Source of the DNA: Parabacteroides chongii
Lineage (GTDB): Bacteria; Bacteroidota; Bacteroidia; Bacteroidales; Tannerellaceae
Direction of reading: 5' to 3'
Length of the DNA stretch: 64,000 nt
NCBI RefSeq assembly: GCF_029581355.1
Contig: NZ_CP120849.1
Span: forward strand, 32,501 to 96,500
Shown here piece by piece: positions 18,492 to 26,456 of this stretch. The notes beneath the pieces were generated by a model. That model ran no database searches and was not told where the DNA came from. It saw nothing but the letters and a program-made list of their open reading frames with translations. A program made the position numbers and the translations under genes. Every line of letters begins with the position of its first letter. Position 1 is the first letter of the stretch.

Positions 18492-18545
18492 TATCTTACA
18501 CTTATGCTCTTTTTATTAACTTTGTGCAAAGTTAGATGTAAGATA
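18492..18545. promoter_or_regulatory. Symmetric divergent promoter region
   Basis: A 16-bp palindrome AACTTTGTGCAAAGTT (18518-18533) contains TAACTTTG -7 boxes on both strands (18517-18524 plus; 18534-18527 minus). It is flanked by the inverted repeat TATCTTACA (18492-18500) and TGTAAGATA (18537-18545). This symmetry between the START-like gene and the LuxR gene suggests shared control. Confidence 0.65.
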
Positions 18546-18613
18546 CTCTAAAGACAATAGTCATTTATAATGAGATGTAACCTAACTATTTAACAATAAA
18601 CGTCATAGCAAGC

Positions 18614-19420
18614 ATGATAATTAGTGAAATAGAAAAGAAAGTCATAAATATACTGCCAACATCAAGCATAGAGTTTGATGAAATTGATTATTCCATTCTT
18701 GAAAAGAGGAAAAATGACTGGATTAAACTTTCAGAAGTTACACATAGTATCGTATTGGTATTTGATTGCTACACTAATAAATTCATTTTTGTTTCTGATA
18801 ATATTCCCAAACTATATGGACTTGACTCCCGTAGGTTGTTTATTCACGGACACCAGCCGGTTACTGAGGTTATACATCCGGACGATATAGATTATGGGTT
18901 ACTTGTAAGAAAAAAAATCTATTCGATATTGCGTTCATTCTCCAATGAAGAAAAAAAGAGCTACAAAGCCATTCATGAAATGAGGATAAGAAATATACGG
19001 GGTGAATATATACGCATAATAGAGCAAGAACAAGTTCTTGAGTTAGATAAATCAGGAAATATTTGGCTTATGCTATCGGTTATTGATGTTGATGCAAGCC
19101 ATGAATCGGAAATTATTAAAAGCCACCTATATAACTTTAAAACTGGAGAACAGATATTTATAGATTTATCTGATACACTGGATGAACCTTTGACAAACCG
19201 GGAATTAGAAGTTTTACGATTTATGAAGAAAGGCTTATTAAGTAAAGAGATAGCAGAAACATTGAAAGTTAGTATCAATACAGTGAATAGTCATAGACAG
19301 AATATATTACAAAAATTAAAAGCTAACAATTCGATTGAAGCTGTCAACTTCGCTCAAAGACTGGGTTTGTTCAATAAATGCAGTATTGATAAAAGCGAAA
19401 AGAGGAATGTTTTGCCATAA
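18614..19420 (+). CDS. PAS-like sensor with LuxR-type HTH
   Basis: 268 residues. The N-terminal half is a PAS-like sensor (start IDYSILEKRKNDW, then FIFVSDNIPKLYGLD and VTEVIHPDD). The C-terminal half is a GerE/LuxR DNA-binding domain with LTNRELEVLRFMKKGLLSKEIAETL and the recognition helix INTVNSHRQNIL. It is a clear paralog of the regulator at 28712-29473, outside the island, sharing domain order and motifs. It faces the START-like gene across a symmetric promoter region. No receiver domain is present, so it probably senses a small ligand directly. Confidence 0.88.
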   Translation: MIISEIEKKVINILPTSSIEFDEIDYSILEKRKNDWIKLSEVTHSIVLVFDCYTNKFIFVSDNIPKLYGLDSRRLFIHGHQPVTEVIHPDDIDYGLLVRKKIYSILRSFSNEEKKSYKAIHEMRIRNIRGEYIRIIEQEQVLELDKSGNIWLMLSVIDVDASHESEIIKSHLYNFKTGEQIFIDLSDTLDEPLTNRELEVLRFMKKGLLSKEIAETLKVSINTVNSHRQNILQKLKANNSIEAVNFAQRLGLFNKCSIDKSEKRNVLP

Positions 19421-19487
19421 ATAAAATGAAACTAACAACTTACAATCGTAACAAATAACTATTTTTGTGGCACTATTATAAAAGTTC

Positions 19488-20864
19488 ATGTTAAACACAG
19501 AAAACATACAATCACTCATTGATAGTGGAGAAGGCTACAATGTGGAATTTAAGGTTCGTGTTCCTTCAAAGGTTCGTGAACTGACAGAAGAAATATGTGC
19601 TTTTGCCAATGCAGACGGAGGATATTTGCTTATTGGAGTAGATGATAACGGACAAGTGGTAGATACTAACTTAGAAAACGATAAGCGTTCTGCCATTCAA
19701 GGTTCTATCAGCGAAATATCTCCTGCACTCCACTGTGAATTGTATTCCATAAATATTGGAGATAAAACTGTTTGGGTGATTGATGTTCCGTCCGGCAAGG
19801 ATAAACCTTATATATTTTCCGGTTCTATCTATGTGCGTGAGGGGGCAAACTCACAGAAACTTCGCACAGCCGAAGAAATGCGCAGCTTCTTTCAGGAGTG
19901 TAACAAAATCTTTTTTGACCATATACCCTGCCATTGGTTCAATATTTACACGGATGCAGACGAACAAATGATTAAAGACTTTCGAACAGAAGCAAAACTA
20001 AGCCCGTCCACACCCGACAAACAAATCTTTGAAAACTTGGAATTGTTTACCGAAAATGGTACGGCAAAAAACGGTGCAGCAATGTTCTTCGGCAAACAAC
20101 CTGAACGAAAGTTTCCACACGCTGTTACAAGATGTGTTCTTTTCAAGGGAACGAATAAAGTCTATATTATAGATGACAAAACTTTCGGAGGTTCATTGTA
20201 CCAACAGTATTTACAGGCTATGTCTTGGCTGGAAAGCAAACTGCAAGTAGCTTATAAAATAGAGGGAACAGGACCAAGAGAGGAAATTTGGGAAATCCCT
20301 CTGACCGTATTTAAAGAAGCTATTATAAACGCCCTGTCGCACCGTGATTACTACGAACAAGGCGCAAGCATTATGATAGAAATGTTTGAAGACCGGGTAG
20401 AGATTTCCAATCCCGGAGGACTTTTACCTGTTGTAGCTAAAGACTTTGGACACAAAAGCATGACACGTAATCCACTAATATTCGGATTATTTACCCGTAT
20501 GCACTTGGTAGAAAGAGTTGCATCCGGTATTCCACGTATGCAAGAAGCTATGAGAGAAGCAAATCTTCCTGAACCGGAATTTCATACGGACGGGATGTTT
20601 ACGGTTATATTCAAAAGAGGTATCAGTATCAAGAATGATACTGTAAATGATACTGTAAATGATACTGTAAACTCAAAAGAACAAGAAGTGCTAAATATCA
20701 TCAAGCAATATCCGGGACTTAATTCGTCTAAGATTGCAGGATTAATAGGCAAAAGTGTTCCGACTGCTAAACGCTACTTAAATTCTTTGGTTAGATTAGA
20801 TTTGATAGAGTTTAGAGGGGCACAGAAAAATGGAGGATATTATTGGAATAGCCAAAAGAGATAA
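19488..20864 (+). CDS. AlbA/Schlafen-type DNA-binding and HATPase_c_4 regulator
   Basis: 458 residues. N-terminal AlbA_2 domain (about residues 15-130) with NVEFKV, EEICAFANADGGYLLIGVDD and YVREGANSQK; then a HATPase_c_4-type domain (about 255-390) with AIINALSHRDYY and DRVEISNPGGLL; then a C-terminal winged helix. Such proteins are usually annotated as transcriptional regulators or RecG-like ATP-binding proteins and are common in islands. A 12-bp unit repeated three times (20634-20669) encodes NDTV repeats in the linker. A diverged copy of its C-terminal half occurs at 22968-23648. Confidence 0.88.
   Translation: MLNTENIQSLIDSGEGYNVEFKVRVPSKVRELTEEICAFANADGGYLLIGVDDNGQVVDTNLENDKRSAIQGSISEISPALHCELYSINIGDKTVWVIDVPSGKDKPYIFSGSIYVREGANSQKLRTAEEMRSFFQECNKIFFDHIPCHWFNIYTDADEQMIKDFRTEAKLSPSTPDKQIFENLELFTENGTAKNGAAMFFGKQPERKFPHAVTRCVLFKGTNKVYIIDDKTFGGSLYQQYLQAMSWLESKLQVAYKIEGTGPREEIWEIPLTVFKEAIINALSHRDYYEQGASIMIEMFEDRVEISNPGGLLPVVAKDFGHKSMTRNPLIFGLFTRMHLVERVASGIPRMQEAMREANLPEPEFHTDGMFTVIFKRGISIKNDTVNDTVNDTVNSKEQEVLNIIKQYPGLNSSKIAGLIGKSVPTAKRYLNSLVRLDLIEFRGAQKNGGYYWNSQKR
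20634..20669 (+). repeat. In-frame 12-bp tandem repeat
   Basis: AATGATACTGTA occurs three times in a row and adds NDTV units to the linker between the ATPase and winged-helix domains. Because the unit is 12 bp, slippage would change linker length without a frameshift. Confidence 0.9.
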
Positions 20865-20919
20865 AACACCAAGTAAAAATTATCATCATATTTAAAATTA
20901 GTATTTACAAATTTGCCCT

Positions 20920-22401
20920 ATGAAAAGTGTCAATATTCTATCTATCATAGAAGCTTATCGAAAACTAAGTAATACACTATTCCAAAAACTTATGAATAGT
21001 TACGGAATAATCAGTGGAATAAAAGATTACGAGCTTAATGGTATAGAGTCTTTTGTGAATGAATTATTAAAAATAAAAAATAACATCACCATTGTTAACA
21101 ACTATTATTTAGGATATTCAATACCACAAATTGGAAAAGAATTTGATTTACTTAGATTTGGTGATAATTATATTATCAACATAGAAATAAAAACGGAGAG
21201 TTCAATAGACAAGATATTCAAACAACAGCAAAAGAATAGATACTACCTCGAGTTCTTGGATAAGGAAGTTTATATCTATACCTATATTTTAAATGAAAAT
21301 AAGCTTTATAAACTCATAATAAAAGATAGTAATAATGAAATAAAAGAAGCGACTTTTAATGAGTTGTGCAACAAGCTGTTTCTTCAAGAAGTAGTAACAT
21401 TCAACAATATTGATGATTTATTTAATCCATCCGACTATTTAGTTTCTCCTTTCAATTCTCCTGAAAAATTTATGGCAGAAGGATATTTTCTTACAGTCCA
21501 ACAAGAACAAATATATAATGAAATCCGAACAAAGTTATCTGACGCAACAACAAAATTCATAGCTTTAACAGGTAGTGCAGGAACAGGCAAAACATTATTG
21601 ACTTATCATATAGCTAAAGAAAGTATTCGGAAAGGCGAAAAAGTACTTATTTTACATTGTGCTCCACTAAATAGTGGTCACAAAATCTTAATGGAAGAAT
21701 ATGGTTGGAGCATACATATGCCTAAATATGCTCCGAATACGACAGATTTTGACTTAATTATAATTGACGAAGCCCAACGAATGTATCCATATCAATTTGA
21801 TAAATATATAGAGGAAGTACGCACTTTCAATAAAAAATGCATATTCTCATACGATGAAAACCAATACTTGCGTGATAATGAGAAAAATTACCATACCAAA
21901 GAAAGGATTGAAAAAGAATTATCATGTACCCCCTATAAGCTAACAGATAAAATTAGAACAAATAAAGAAATTGCATATTTTATAAAACAACTTTTCAATC
22001 TCAAAAAGAATATATCCAACATAGACTATCCCAACATTGAACTTACATATTGCAAAAATTATTTTTCTGCAAAATCATTGCTGCAAGAATTATCGAAGAA
22101 AAACTGGAAAGTACCTAATTACACACCGGGAACGCGCTCAACCTTCCATTATGAAGCATACTTATCCGGTGATACAGAAAGCGCACATTCTGTAGTTGGT
22201 CAAGAGTTCGACAACGTTGTGATAGTCATAGATGACTCTTTTAAATATAATTCTCAAGGAGATTTAATTGCTGATAATACTTATTATTCGCAAAAACAAA
22301 TGTTATATCAAATAATCACTAGGACAAGAAAAAAACTGCATATTGTAATAATTGACAATGAAGTCATGTTAGATAGATGTATAGATATTCTAAATAAATA
22401 A
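20920..22401 (+). CDS. Nuclease-helicase fusion (PD-(D/E)xK plus DUF2075-type helicase)
   Basis: 493 residues. The N-terminal part carries a restriction-like nuclease pattern: Glu74-x-Asp76 in GKEFDLLRFG, then Glu89-x-Lys91 in NIEIKTE. The C-terminal part is an SF1-type ATPase: Walker A GSAGTGKT (218-225), Walker B LIIIDEAQ (279-286), and the late motifs SVVGQEFDNVVIVID and QIITRTRKK. It lies alone at the right end of the element just before the attachment repeat, a typical cargo position, and is very AT-rich. Nuclease-helicase proteins in such places often protect against phages; that role is inferred here. Confidence 0.82.
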   Translation: MKSVNILSIIEAYRKLSNTLFQKLMNSYGIISGIKDYELNGIESFVNELLKIKNNITIVNNYYLGYSIPQIGKEFDLLRFGDNYIINIEIKTESSIDKIFKQQQKNRYYLEFLDKEVYIYTYILNENKLYKLIIKDSNNEIKEATFNELCNKLFLQEVVTFNNIDDLFNPSDYLVSPFNSPEKFMAEGYFLTVQQEQIYNEIRTKLSDATTKFIALTGSAGTGKTLLTYHIAKESIRKGEKVLILHCAPLNSGHKILMEEYGWSIHMPKYAPNTTDFDLIIIDEAQRMYPYQFDKYIEEVRTFNKKCIFSYDENQYLRDNEKNYHTKERIEKELSCTPYKLTDKIRTNKEIAYFIKQLFNLKKNISNIDYPNIELTYCKNYFSAKSLLQELSKKNWKVPNYTPGTRSTFHYEAYLSGDTESAHSVVGQEFDNVVIVIDDSFKYNSQGDLIADNTYYSQKQMLYQIITRTRKKLHIVIIDNEVMLDRCIDILNK

Positions 22402-22524
22402 TTTCATCGACTTACTAACAAAAATCTAAATTAAAGAATTTAATATCAGAAAATGTACTATCTTCGCATTCAGAAATCGTACCCAAGATACAAACTTGTG
22501 TTGAACGGTGCAAAGCTGTGAAAA

Positions 22525-22540
22525 CCTTATTCAAGGGACT
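22525..22540. repeat. 16-bp direct repeat, right copy
   Basis: Identical to 7185-7200 (CCTTATTCAAGGGACT). The stretch from 22402 to 22698 holds no gene: it contains this repeat, the 14-nt tRNA-derived repeat and a terminator. Confidence 0.7.
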
Positions 22541-22601
22541 TACATCGTAGCAAAGATATAACTTACTGAGAGATAGTGCCATATCAAACCGTTTCCGGTT
22601 G

Positions 22602-22615
22602 CTGGTGGCACCACT
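22602..22615. repeat. Right attachment repeat (tRNA-Phe 3' end)
   Basis: CTGGTGGCACCACT matches 7066-7079 inside tRNA-Phe. CCGGTT just before it resembles the T-arm start, but the T loop is missing, so this is an attachment site, not a tRNA. Confidence 0.75.
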
Positions 22616-22625
22616 AAAAATCAAG

Positions 22626-22655
22626 CAGTTACATTTATTTGTAACTGTTTTTTTT
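22626..22655 (+). terminator. Terminator beyond the right attachment repeat
   Basis: Stem CAGTTAC with GTAACTG and a T8 run, followed by ATGTCTTTT. A homologous hairpin with the same ATGTCTTT continuation follows the tRNA-Phe remnant at 25638, suggesting that both descend from one tRNA-flanking terminator. Confidence 0.8.
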
Positions 22656-22719
22656 ATGTCTTTTCGATGGTTTTTACTTCAAAATCCTGTTACTTTCTGT
22701 GTTTCGAGTGCTTTGTTTA

Positions 22720-22967
22720 AACCATGAGTACAACTGCAAATGTCGTATGTTACAAATCCGAAGTATTGAAAAACAAAGAAAGCCATTTAAGAAACGCACA
22801 GGCTACATGCTTTCTGTCAAACAAGTTCATAACTCGCTTATAAGGTTCAACAAACATCTGAATATCTATTTTCCCGATATTGATACAGCATGGCTACGCA
22901 AATACGAAACATGACTACATTCAAACAATATCAAAGAAAATACTATTGGAATACGTTTCAGAACACT
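22720..22967 (+). pseudogene. Integrase fragment with in-frame stop
   Basis: The translated segment around 22830-22967 reads like the core-binding domain of a Bacteroidetes tyrosine recombinase (YFPDIDTAWLRKYET, then NNIKENTIGIRFRTLR). The two parts are separated by a TGA at 22912-22914 where family members have Trp. It breaks off where sequence homologous to the AlbA/ATPase gene begins near 22968. Confidence 0.75.
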
Positions 22968-23648
22968 AAGAACTATTTACAAGCTATGTCTTGGCTGGAA
23001 AGTAAATTGCAAGTAGCCTATAAAATAGAAGGCACAGGACCCAGAGAGGAAATTTGGGAAATACCTCTAACCGTATTTAAAGAGGCCATTATAAACGCCC
23101 TATCACACCGTGACTACTATGAACAAGGCGCAAACATTATGATAGAAATGTTTGACGACCGGGTAGAGATTTCCAATCCCGGAGGACTTCTGCCCGTTGT
23201 GGCTAAAGATTTCGGACATAAAAGTATGACACGTAACCCGCTAATCTTCGGTTTATTTACCCGTATGCACTTGGTTGAAAGGGTTGCATCCGGCATTCCT
23301 CGTATGCAAGAGGCTATGAGGGAGGCGAATCTACCTGAACCAAAATTTCACACGGAGGGAATGTTTACAGCAGTGTTCAAACGTCAAATCTCCAACTCTG
23401 CCAACTATGACACAGTAAATGGCAGAGTAAATGACATAGTAAATAATGCTATAAATGAGAATGAACAAGCTGTAATCAATTTACTGATAGTAACTCCCGG
23501 CTTAAATGCTTCCGAAATAGCAAATCATATAGGCAAAAGTGTAAGAACAACAATGCGATATATTAAATCCTTACAAGAAAAAGGTATAGTAGAATTTAGA
23601 GGTGCACCCAAAACAGGAGGATATTATACCGTATTATTATCACTTTAA
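22968..23648 (+). pseudogene. Truncated AlbA/HATPase_c_4 regulator copy
   Basis: From here the sequence aligns, at nucleotide and protein level, with about 20203-20864 of the intact AlbA/ATPase gene. It keeps the ATPase half (AIINALSHRDYY, VEISNPGGLL) and winged helix but has no DNA-binding N-terminus. An open frame from 22890 fuses it to integrase-derived residues. Differences scattered along the alignment show an old or independently acquired copy rather than a recent duplication. A degenerate VN-rich linker replaces the NDTV repeats. Confidence 0.8.
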
Positions 23649-23662
23649 TAACTGCAACTGAT

Positions 23663-23800
23663 TCAAGATAGATTAACATAGACTTCTGTAGGATTAGTAA
23701 ACCATGATTCAGCAATAGTACAAGAGAGCAACAGCTCTGCTTCTTTATCATTTAATGGATATTTATCAATTAAATTAGCTATGTCACTTTTATTATAGAC
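23663..23800 (-). pseudogene. C-terminal fragment of an unknown gene
   Basis: On the minus strand about 45 open codons (KSDIANLIDKYPLNDKEAEL in the middle) run to a stop codon at 23663-23665. There is no start codon and the frame breaks at the integrase fragment. It looks like the tail of a gene cut by recombination. Confidence 0.4.
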
Positions 23801-23808
23801 ATAAATAT

Positions 23809-24145
23809 ATGTTTTCCTGATATTGATATTGCATGGCTATGCAAATACGAAACATGGCTACGTTCAAACAATATCAAAGATTCCAGACGCAAAACAAGTA
23901 AGTTGATAAAACTGCCATTACAGCCGAAAGCCATTTAACTGATCCAGAAATACGCTGATCCGGATAATCCTTACCTATTCCCTATCCTGTCTACCTTCCA
24001 TAAAACGGAACAACTGCAACGGAACAGGATTCACAAGGCAATCACTAAAGTGAATGAGCGTTTGAAAGCTATTGGCAAAGAGTTTAACTTGCCCATTGAA
24101 TTGACAACATACGTTGCAAGGTACAGTTTCGCCACTACCTACTAA
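23809..24145 (+). pseudogene. Second integrase remnant, internally deleted
   Basis: It starts with FPDIDIAWLCKYETWL, homologous to the fragment at 22869. It then jumps, with a frame stop, to a C-terminal catalytic-domain piece (NPYLFPILSTFHKTEQL and LTTYVARYSFATTY), ending before the catalytic tyrosine. It must be non-functional. With the first fragment it suggests that a second tRNA-Phe element decayed here. Confidence 0.78.
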
Positions 24146-24211
24146 TGTAAGATATAAAAAATCGATGTTTAATATTTTACTTGTAACGATAGGAATACTA
24201 AACACTTTTCG

Positions 24212-24219
24212 TACATTTG
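24212..24219 (+). promoter_or_regulatory. -7 box of leader copy A
   Basis: TACATTTG, about 325 bp before the lipoprotein ATG. The matching boxes of leader copies B and C lie at similar distances from their genes. Confidence 0.5.
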
Positions 24220-24249
24220 CAGCAATCTCATATGCCTAAAGCGATAGGA

Positions 24250-24545
24250 TGACATGAGAGGACATACGTTTAACGAAAGGTGTTATTGAAATTATCTTCT
24301 ATTTCTCAAATTCTCGCAAAATTTGAAATGTACTATGAAGGTGATAGCAATAGCACCCGCATCATTTGTATTAAACTTACCTGAGAGGGTAAATTATATA
24401 CGAAACTGGTGTGGGTTGCTGTTGTTTTATCCATAGTACAAGGCAATGCGAGAAGCCGGAGAAATAGGATAAAGCAAATACAGTTCCCACACCTTTTATT
24501 TTATAATCCAACCGGAGGGAGCAGGGAGGGGGAAATTTAATTGCT
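24250..24545 (+). ncRNA. Structured 5' leader, copy A
   Basis: A leader shared with 44683-44960 (minus) and 56036-56334. The box AAAGGTGTTATTGAAATTAT begins at 24276. The lower stem GGTGTGGG (24408-24415) pairs with CCCACACC (24486-24493), CTG/CAG pairs inside it, and TTTATCC (24426-24432) pairs with GGATAAA (24467-24473). A U-rich tail (TTTTATTTT) follows, like a terminator. A short frame from the ATG at 24343 (MKVIAIAPASF...) ends inside the 5' arm. A translated attenuator is possible. The family is unknown to me. Confidence 0.7.
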
Positions 24546-25454
24546 ATGATTAGAAAATTACTTTTTATGCTTATTGCTGCATGTACTTTGTTCAGTTGTG
24601 GAGGTGATGATCCTGTAACTGATGATCCGATTAAACCGGAACAACCAGATAAACCAGACATTCAAACTAAACGGATAAAGTCAATGACTGTTTATTATCC
24701 AGGTAAAGATTATCTAACAGAGCAGACATTATCGTATGATGATAAAGACAGAATCAACAAGATTGAAACCTATATAAGTGATAGGTATCGTGATAATTTT
24801 ATTACTTCAATCAGTTATGATAATAATCAGATAACAAGTATTACTAAAAATCATTGTAAACATTCAAACCCAACAGATTTGAATTGTGACTATGGAGGAC
24901 TTTCTTGTTCTTATAATATACAAAGTACAATGAATAATCAAGGATTCATTTTAGATGTTACATATTTTTACAAAGACATAACCAATAATGAACAAGATCA
25001 GGCTGATAAAGGTAAATTTAATTATAAAGATGGATATTTAGATTACTCTGATTTTAATGGTGATAATGTCAAATACATTTATGCGAATAATAATCTAATT
25101 AGCTTCATTTATAATTATTCTGATGGTAATAGTGAAACTAATTATATTTCATATACAAAATATGAGAACAAATTAGGAATTTCACCTCTTTTTCTGACAG
25201 AAGATTATCGTTTCATAGATATGGATATAGAATCAGATTATTATACGTTCGGGCTTTTCTTTGCTTATTATAGTGGATGGTATGGAAAGACTTCTAAATA
25301 TTTAGAGGAAAAAGTAGGAAGTTGCCGCTTTGAATATGAGCTTGACAAAGATGGTTATCCTGTAAAGATTATCAGTAAAGATTTTGATGAGGATGGTCAA
25401 TATGACGAAAATAGTGATGAATCATTTACAGTCAATATTATATATCAGGAATAA
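24546..25454 (+). CDS. Lipoprotein of unknown function
   Basis: 302 residues. Signal peptide MIRKLLFMLIAACTLFSC with a lipobox LFSC (Cys18), then an Asp/Pro-rich linker typical of Bacteroidetes surface lipoproteins (GGDDPVTDD). The rest is rich in Tyr, Asp and Asn, with repeated strand-like units (SYDDKDRINKIETY, ISYDNNQITSI, YTKYENKLGIS) reminiscent of DUF4595 or YD-type beta repeats. It is very AT-rich and is preceded by leader copy A. It lies inside the island tail before the tRNA-Phe remnant. Confidence 0.85.
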   Translation: MIRKLLFMLIAACTLFSCGGDDPVTDDPIKPEQPDKPDIQTKRIKSMTVYYPGKDYLTEQTLSYDDKDRINKIETYISDRYRDNFITSISYDNNQITSITKNHCKHSNPTDLNCDYGGLSCSYNIQSTMNNQGFILDVTYFYKDITNNEQDQADKGKFNYKDGYLDYSDFNGDNVKYIYANNNLISFIYNYSDGNSETNYISYTKYENKLGISPLFLTEDYRFIDMDIESDYYTFGLFFAYYSGWYGKTSKYLEEKVGSCRFEYELDKDGYPVKIISKDFDEDGQYDENSDESFTVNIIYQE

Positions 25455-25589
25455 CAAAATAGGATACGTTTTATTCTAATTCGTACGTTGCTTTCTTCAT
25501 TTATATGGTATAATATTATAACAGAAATAATTAACTAATTTATTAATCAAACATCTGTTTAAACCAGACAAAGGATAATGAGAAAATAA

Positions 25590-25638
25590 CAAAGGACTGA
25601 AAATCCTTGTGTCCCCGTTCAATTCCTTGTGGTACCAC
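25590..25638 (+). pseudogene. tRNA-Phe remnant, outer island boundary
   Basis: 49 nt matching the anticodon arm and T arm of tRNA-Phe (7029 onward) with a few changes and one missing G. The D arm and 5' acceptor are absent, so it cannot be a working tRNA. It most likely marks the right attachment site of an older integration. Confidence 0.8.
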
Positions 25639-25644
25639 ATAAAA

Positions 25645-25676
25645 AAACAGTTATCTTTTAGATAACTGTTTTTTTA
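25645..25676 (+). terminator. Terminator after the tRNA-Phe remnant
   Basis: Stem AAACAGTTATC with GATAACTGTTT and a T-run, then ATGTCTTTA; it resembles the hairpin at 22626-22655. Confidence 0.8.
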
Positions 25677-25742
25677 TGTCTTTACAGTGTTTTTATCTTA
25701 AAATCGGATCATACCGAAATCCAGAGGGATTGCTAGACTTTA

Positions 25743-26342
25743 TTACTTAGGGCTAAGGCCATTGATGTAATACTGATAACTTTCCTCTATAATATCCGGT
25801 GTATCGGCATCCAAAGCGTACAGTATTTCCCGACAAAAGTCCAATGGCGCTGTTCCGTTGGCGGTAACAATGTTCACATCTCTTACTGCCTGTTTGTTGA
25901 TATAATTAGCTTCGCCTGCATATTTATCTCCGGCATATTGCTTGATATATTCAAGTCCGTTGCTCGTGTGCTTCACATTATTGAGGAAGCCATGAGCTCC
26001 GAGAAAAACCGAAGCATTGCATATTCCGGCAACCAGCTTCTTGTCTGCGATTGCTTTCTCTATCAATGGAACAATCTGCCCAGCTTCAGGCGAGAACCAA
26101 CTCATTCCACCAACCAACACCAATCCTGCATAATCTTCCGGCATATCATTAATTCCATAATCCGGCAAAACCTTGAAACCGCCTATGGAACAAACCGGGT
26201 CTTTGCTTATGGACAAAGTCTTAACATTGTATTTAATAGGATTCCCGGGCTTAACCCCAATATTCAAGCAGGTGGAGATATAGGCTCCTTCCCAATCTGC
26301 AAAATTATTTAGCAGAATAAAAATTACTTCTTTCTTGTTCAT
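25743..26342 (-). CDS. DJ-1/PfpI family protein
   Basis: 199 residues. The class I glutamine amidotransferase-like fold shows at VIFILLNNFADWEGAY, YAGLVLVGGMSWF and the nucleophile elbow VAGICNASVFLG, with Cys in the nucleophile position. Members include deglycases, chaperones and uncharacterised proteins; the exact role is open. It is the first chromosomal gene beyond the tRNA-Phe remnant and is separated from the acetyltransferase gene upstream by about 115 bp. Confidence 0.9.
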   Translation of the reverse strand: MNKKEVIFILLNNFADWEGAYISTCLNIGVKPGNPIKYNVKTLSISKDPVCSIGGFKVLPDYGINDMPEDYAGLVLVGGMSWFSPEAGQIVPLIEKAIADKKLVAGICNASVFLGAHGFLNNVKHTSNGLEYIKQYAGDKYAGEANYINKQAVRDVNIVTANGTAPLDFCREILYALDADTPDIIEESYQYYINGLSPK

Positions 26343-26456
26343 TCTATTTTATATAATATTTGTACAACTTCGGTTTTATAACCATTACATACGTTTCTTT
26401 GTCCTTATTCTCTTTATTTTACGCATACAAAGATAAGTGTTTATAATGGATGTCAC

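Larger units (their letters stand above)
7066..22615. mobile_element. Mobilizable integrative element in tRNA-Phe
   Basis: About 15.5 kb between two copies of a 14-nt direct repeat, CTGGTGGCACCACT (7066-7079 inside tRNA-Phe, and 22602-22615). Next to the left end lies a tyrosine integrase. Inside are excisionase-like HTH genes, replication-type genes (VapE helicase, CHC2/Toprim primase), a MobC protein, a relaxase and RteC. No type IV secretion genes are seen, so it should depend on a helper conjugative transposon, as NBU-type elements do. A second direct-repeat pair (16 nt, 7185-7200 and 22525-22540) lies just inside both ends and is an alternative core site. Cargo genes are AT-rich compared with the mob/rep core. 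Confidence 0.85.

Noticed and set aside
25590-25638. A second tRNA-Phe gene
   Set aside because: Only the anticodon and T arms remain, with base changes and no 5' half; it is an attachment-site remnant.
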